Of a stretch of 64,000 nucleotides of DNA, positions 60,643 to 64,000 are shown piece by piece (positions within the stretch are counted from its first letter, which is position 1; each line of letters opens with the position of its first letter). The stretch covers positions 248,001 through 312,000 of the forward strand of contig JADJPR010000020.1 in assembly GCA_016713135.1 (NCBI GenBank). Direction: 5' to 3'. The notes under the pieces are model-generated. The model was not told where the DNA came from. It was given only the letters and a program-made list of their open reading frames with translations, and did no database searches. Source of the DNA: Rhodanobacteraceae bacterium (GTDB taxonomy: Bacteria > Pseudomonadota > Gammaproteobacteria > Xanthomonadales > SZUA-5). Position numbers and translations under genes: made by a program.

Positions 60643-60649
60643 ACCGTCG

Positions 60650-62179
60650 TTACTCGAACCCGTTGGCGAAGATGTTCGGCCCGGCGCTGCCGCTGCCGCC
60701 ATTCAGGCGGAACACCGCGTTGTCGTAGTCGAAGATGTTGCCCGGCACGTCGCGGCGCCACAGGCGCGAGCCAGTGACCACGATGCGACCGCTCGCGTCC
60801 AGCACCAGGGTTTCGTTGCGGTGGTCGAGCAGGGTGGAGCCACTGGCGCGCGGGAAGTCGACCAGCGTGGTCGCCGACGGCCCGCCGCCAACGCCGGTGG
60901 AGAAGGTGGTGTCGCCCGCGAGGGTGGAGGTCAACCGAGTGACAAAGATCACACGCTGCGGATCGGCGCCCTCGGCTGCGCTGGTGACGCCGCTCTGCAA
61001 GACGTTGCCGGCGGCGTCCACGGCGATGTCGCCGAGGCTGGCGAAGGCCAGATAGTTGCGCGCGTCGCCCTGGCCGGCGATGGTCGCACCGGTGGTCGGG
61101 TTGAGCTTGATGGTCTCGATCTGCTGCGTGACGTTGCCGCCGACCTGGGCGTTGCGCTGCACCACCGTCACCAGGTTGCCATCGCCGGTGATCGCGAAGC
61201 CCTGGATCTGCTCGTTGTTGGCGCCGAAGGTGGTGATGATCGGCTGGTGGCGGCGGCCGTTGAGGCGGTCACTCCCGGGGCAGTCGCTGGTGCTGGCGCA
61301 GAAGTTGGTGAAGTAGGCGCCGGTCAGGGCATCGACCTTGGCCACCGCCCAGTCGTTGTCGAAATCGTTGTCGTTGTCGGCGTAGCCGCCGACGTACAAG
61401 CCCGCGCCGCCATCGCGGGCGATCGCCAGCGCGCCATCGGTGTCGCCGCCGGGGCCGACGCTGTTGACGTCGAAGGGGATGTAGAGCTTGCCGTCGCCGT
61501 CGAAGGCAGTGACCAGGGTGCCGTCGGTCATGCGGATCTTCAGGACCAGGAAGTCGTAGTCGTCCTGGGTGTCGCGCTGCACCTGGCCAGCGACGTAGAT
61601 CGCGCTGCCGTCGGTGGTCGCCGCGGTGGCGTAGTCGGATCCGTTGGCAACCACATCCACCGGGTAGCTGCGGCAACTGCTACCGCCGGTTCCGAAGCTG
61701 GTGTCCGGAAACCCGGTGTCGGTGAAGCGGCAGAGGTAGGGATCGAAGGCCAACGCCGGCGCGCCCGGCGGGCGCGTGTTGCCGACGATGACCACGCGTC
61801 CGAATTCGTCGATCAGCGCATCCTCGACGGTCAGGAAATCACGGTCGTGGTTAACGCGGCCGTTGACGCCGAAGCTGGAGTCGTTGGCGCCCGTATCGGT
61901 GCGCGCGTTGATCACGATGTCGCCGGTCGACGGGTTGTAGCCGTACACCAGGTAGCCGCCAGCTGCGCGCGGCGCGGAGATCAGGCCGTGATCCTCCAGC
62001 GTAGGCGCGGGATCGACGGCAATGGTGACCTTGCCGGTGGAGTTGAACGCCGTGTCGAGTGCCCCCGGAAGTCCACCCAGGAGCTCGAAGATGGGCGGCT
62101 GCGCAACGCCTGGCTTGCCGGGCTCGGCGGCAACGGACAGCGTGGACGCGAAGAGCAACAGCAGGAGGAGGCGAGGCAT
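60650..62179 (-). CDS. Secreted delta-60-type repeat protein with NGFE C-terminus
   Basis: A 509-residue protein: signal peptide (MPRLLLLLLFASTLSVAAEP), then propeller-like repeats with LDTAFNSTGKVTI, GVNGRVNHDRDFLTVEDALI, PDTSFGTGGSSCRSY, FDGDGKLYIPFDV and FSTGVGGGPSATTLV. This resembles TIGR02608-type 'delta-60' repeats, in which each blade closes with a G-x-G type turn. The C-terminus is GSGSAGPNIFANGFE. Exported; function unknown, perhaps adhesive or structural. It converges with the S74 gene. Confidence 0.8.
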   Translation of the reverse strand: MPRLLLLLLFASTLSVAAEPGKPGVAQPPIFELLGGLPGALDTAFNSTGKVTIAVDPAPTLEDHGLISAPRAAGGYLVYGYNPSTGDIVINARTDTGANDSSFGVNGRVNHDRDFLTVEDALIDEFGRVVIVGNTRPPGAPALAFDPYLCRFTDTGFPDTSFGTGGSSCRSYPVDVVANGSDYATAATTDGSAIYVAGQVQRDTQDDYDFLVLKIRMTDGTLVTAFDGDGKLYIPFDVNSVGPGGDTDGALAIARDGGAGLYVGGYADNDNDFDNDWAVAKVDALTGAYFTNFCASTSDCPGSDRLNGRRHQPIITTFGANNEQIQGFAITGDGNLVTVVQRNAQVGGNVTQQIETIKLNPTTGATIAGQGDARNYLAFASLGDIAVDAAGNVLQSGVTSAAEGADPQRVIFVTRLTSTLAGDTTFSTGVGGGPSATTLVDFPRASGSTLLDHRNETLVLDASGRIVVTGSRLWRRDVPGNIFDYDNAVFRLNGGSGSAGPNIFANGFE

Positions 62180-62335
62180 CGGCCGGAGTCCGGAGTGGGC
62201 GTTGCCACGACAGACGTAATCCGGCGGGAAAACCGGCAGCCGGTCCGGATGGCCTTCGCGACGGCTGCCGCTGACGCCGACGCGCGCATCGATTCTCCTG
62301 GGTCGATGGTGGCACCCCGGCGAGCGCGGCGAGGC

Positions 62336-64000
62336 TCATTCGCGCGGCCGCTGCCGCCGGAACGCCACACCGTCCGCCCGCTCCTCGCGGCTGCGCGGGT
62401 CATCGAATTCACGCGCGTAGCGGTGGCCGGCGTAGACCGCGTGCACGATCAAGCCGGGCGCGTGGGCATCGCCGATGGCGTCGACCCGCGCGATGCCGTG
62501 ATCGGCCCATTCGGCCTCGCGCGCGGCGAGTTCCTGGTACAGCGCATCCTGCGGCAGACGCGCGGTGACGGTCACCACGCTGGCGCATTCGATGCGCTGC
62601 TCGCGGCCGGTCCAGGCGCATCCGATGCGCGCGTGGTCGCCGGCGAATTCGAGCAGCGCGTGCGATGTGACCAGGCGCACGTCGAGCTGGCGCAGGCGCT
62701 TCTGGATGTGGCGGTATTCGAGGTTGTTGACGGTCCACGGCGCCACGACATCCTCGGGCGTCAGCAGGATCACCTCGCGGCCACGCGCGCGCAGCCACTC
62801 GGCGAGCACGCTGGCGAGGTAGAAGCCATCGTCGTCGTAGAGCAGCACCGGGCCGGGCGGCTCGGCGCCGGCGAACAGATCGTCCGGGGTGTAGACGTGG
62901 GCGCGCTCGAAGCCCGGGATCGGCAGATCATTGCTGCGCCCGTAGCCGTCGCGACGCCAGCGCGCGCCGGTGGCGATGACCACGTTGGCGCAGCCGAAAT
63001 CGAGCACCTCCTGCGCGCTGAGGCGGTTACCGGGGTAGATCGACACATTGGGCATCCGTTGCAGCTGGCCGACGCGCCAGTCGCGCACGCGCGCCCATTC
63101 GGCCAGGCCGGGCAGCCGTGATTCTCGGCTGACGCGGCCGCCGAGCGTGCTGTCGGCCTCCGCCAGGATCACCTCGGCGCCGCGCTGGCCGAGCGCGCGT
63201 GCGGCCTCCAGGCCCGCCGGCCCGGCGCCGACGACGAGCACGCGCGCGCCGGCGTGGCTGCCTGCGAGCGACGGGATGCGCTCGGGGTGCCAACCCTTGC
63301 GCCATTCCTCGCCCATGGTCGGGTTCTGGGTGCAGCGGATCGGCGCGCCGAGCATGTCTCCGGTGGTGCAGATGTTGCAGCCGATGCACTCGCGGATTTC
63401 GTCCTCGCGGCCCTCGTCGATCTTGCGCGGCAGGTAGGGATCGGCAATCGATGGCCGCGCGGCGCCGATCAGATCGAGCACGCCCTCGCGGACCATGCGC
63501 ACCATGGTGTCCGGCGAGGTGAAGCGGCCGACACCGACCACCGGTTTGCCGGTGATGCGCTTGACCCACTCGGTGAACGGCCGCTGTGCGCCCTCGCCGG
63601 CGAAGCGCGAGGTCCGCGAATCCATGTACCAGGCGGCGATGTTGACGTCCCACAGGTCCGGCAGCTCGGCCAGTTGCTGCACGATCTCCTTGGCCTCGCC
63701 GTCGACCGAGACGCCGGCCGGCCCGAGGAACTCCTCGACCGCGAAGCGCAGCGCCACCGCGCAGCGGTCGCCGACCGCCTCGCGCGTGTCGACCAGCACC
63801 TCACGCAGCAGGCGCAGGCGATTCTCCAGCGAGCCGCCGTAGTCGTCCGTGCGCTGGTTGCGCCGGCGCTGCAGGAAGTGCATCGCCAGCGACAGGTCGT
63901 GCGCGGCGTAGACGTAGACGATGTCGAAGCCGGCCCGCTTCGCGCGCAGCGCCGCGTTGCGGTGCCAGCGGCGGTAGTCGGCGATGTCGCGCTTGGTCAT
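62336..64000 (-). CDS. Dimethylamine/trimethylamine dehydrogenase-like flavoprotein (5' end outside window)
   Basis: At least 554 residues are visible. FMN-barrel part: FDIVYVYAAHDLSLAMHFLQ, RRNQRTDDYGGSLENRLRLL, PVVGVGRFTSPDTMV. The iron-sulfur cluster motif is CIGCNICTTGDMLGAPIRC. An ADP-binding fold follows (VLVVGAGPAGLEAARALGQR), then a second NAD-like domain to the C-terminus. Order and motifs fit the Old Yellow Enzyme-type TMADH/DMADH group that N-demethylates small methylamines. The first Met visible is internal: the N-terminal about 150 residues of the barrel must lie beyond the right edge. Substrate not determinable. Confidence 0.88.
   Translation of the reverse strand: MTKRDIADYRRWHRNAALRAKRAGFDIVYVYAAHDLSLAMHFLQRRRNQRTDDYGGSLENRLRLLREVLVDTREAVGDRCAVALRFAVEEFLGPAGVSVDGEAKEIVQQLAELPDLWDVNIAAWYMDSRTSRFAGEGAQRPFTEWVKRITGKPVVGVGRFTSPDTMVRMVREGVLDLIGAARPSIADPYLPRKIDEGREDEIRECIGCNICTTGDMLGAPIRCTQNPTMGEEWRKGWHPERIPSLAGSHAGARVLVVGAGPAGLEAARALGQRGAEVILAEADSTLGGRVSRESRLPGLAEWARVRDWRVGQLQRMPNVSIYPGNRLSAQEVLDFGCANVVIATGARWRRDGYGRSNDLPIPGFERAHVYTPDDLFAGAEPPGPVLLYDDDGFYLASVLAEWLRARGREVILLTPEDVVAPWTVNNLEYRHIQKRLRQLDVRLVTSHALLEFAGDHARIGCAWTGREQRIECASVVTVTARLPQDALYQELAAREAEWADHGIARVDAIGDAHAPGLIVHAVYAGHRYAREFDDPRSREERADGVAFRRQRPRE

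Overview
The window is very GC-rich (close to 70% by eye) and densely coded, with strong third-position G/C bias. Gene content points to a gammaproteobacterium of the order Xanthomonadales/Lysobacterales, probably near Rhodanobacteraceae. The clues are a cydP-cydA-cydB-cydX-ybgE operon, a Tat-exported class A beta-lactamase, GTAG-headed REP-like palindromes, many secreted proteins ending in a short '...NGFE' tail, and sigma factor/Ser-Thr kinase pairs. The species assignment is inference; there is no rRNA or tRNA gene here to settle it.

Layout. (1) 0-10.5 kb: a lipase-like hydrolase, a thioredoxin/CcdA-type membrane thiol protein and Dps. These are followed by the cytochrome bd operon on the minus strand (cydA broken by one indel), a DUF3365 di-heme cytochrome, and a peroxiredoxin divergent from oxyR: an oxygen and peroxide defence block. 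A methyltransferase and a DUF2798 protein follow. (2) 10.5-17.6 kb: an internally deleted TonB-receptor remnant lies downstream of the operon sigma factor - degenerate sigma factor - 1436-residue WD40-like Ser/Thr kinase. (3) 17.7-19.9 kb: beta-lactamase, then about 1.2 kb of non-coding DNA made of a large inverted repeat, REP-like units and several tandem repeats. (4) 19.9-24.8 kb: universal stress protein, SGNH/MBOAT O-acetylation pair, PIN protein, flavin amine oxidase. (5) 24.7-30.5 kb: a second sigma/kinase pair, a beta-helix secreted protein and a glycosyltransferase with a frame break. (6) 30.5-34.6 kb: Fur-type box, tonB (frame break), siderophore receptor and piuC, an iron-uptake block. 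(7) 34.8-39.3 kb: a GbsR/MarR regulator with a palindromic operator over its ribosome site, cioAB (a second bd-type oxidase), a dienelactone hydrolase and a DUF1428 protein. (8) 39.5-51 kb: a two-component pair and a run of secreted repeat proteins, including an 868-residue S74-type fibre. (9) 51-62 kb: a third sigma/kinase pair, then sulfatase, pentaheme cytochrome, degenerate EAL protein, more S74 and NGFE-tailed proteins. (10) 62.3 kb to the edge: a dimethylamine/trimethylamine-dehydrogenase-like flavoprotein, cut by the window.

How parts work together. The two quinol oxidases, Dps, peroxiredoxin and OxyR form a respiratory and oxidative-stress theme; the intact cioAB could cover for the interrupted cydA. 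The Fur-tonB-receptor-piuC block handles ferric siderophores. Three membrane-anchored kinases, each encoded just after an ECF-type sigma factor, suggest kinase-controlled transcription programmes. At least four secreted proteins end exactly in NGFE and three or four more carry a near variant, which is the most interesting pattern in the window. Four genes (cydA, a glycosyltransferase, tonB, a beta-helix protein) each carry a single frame break with no other decay. This is compatible either with uncorrected indels in the assembly or with recent inactivation, and the sequence alone cannot decide.
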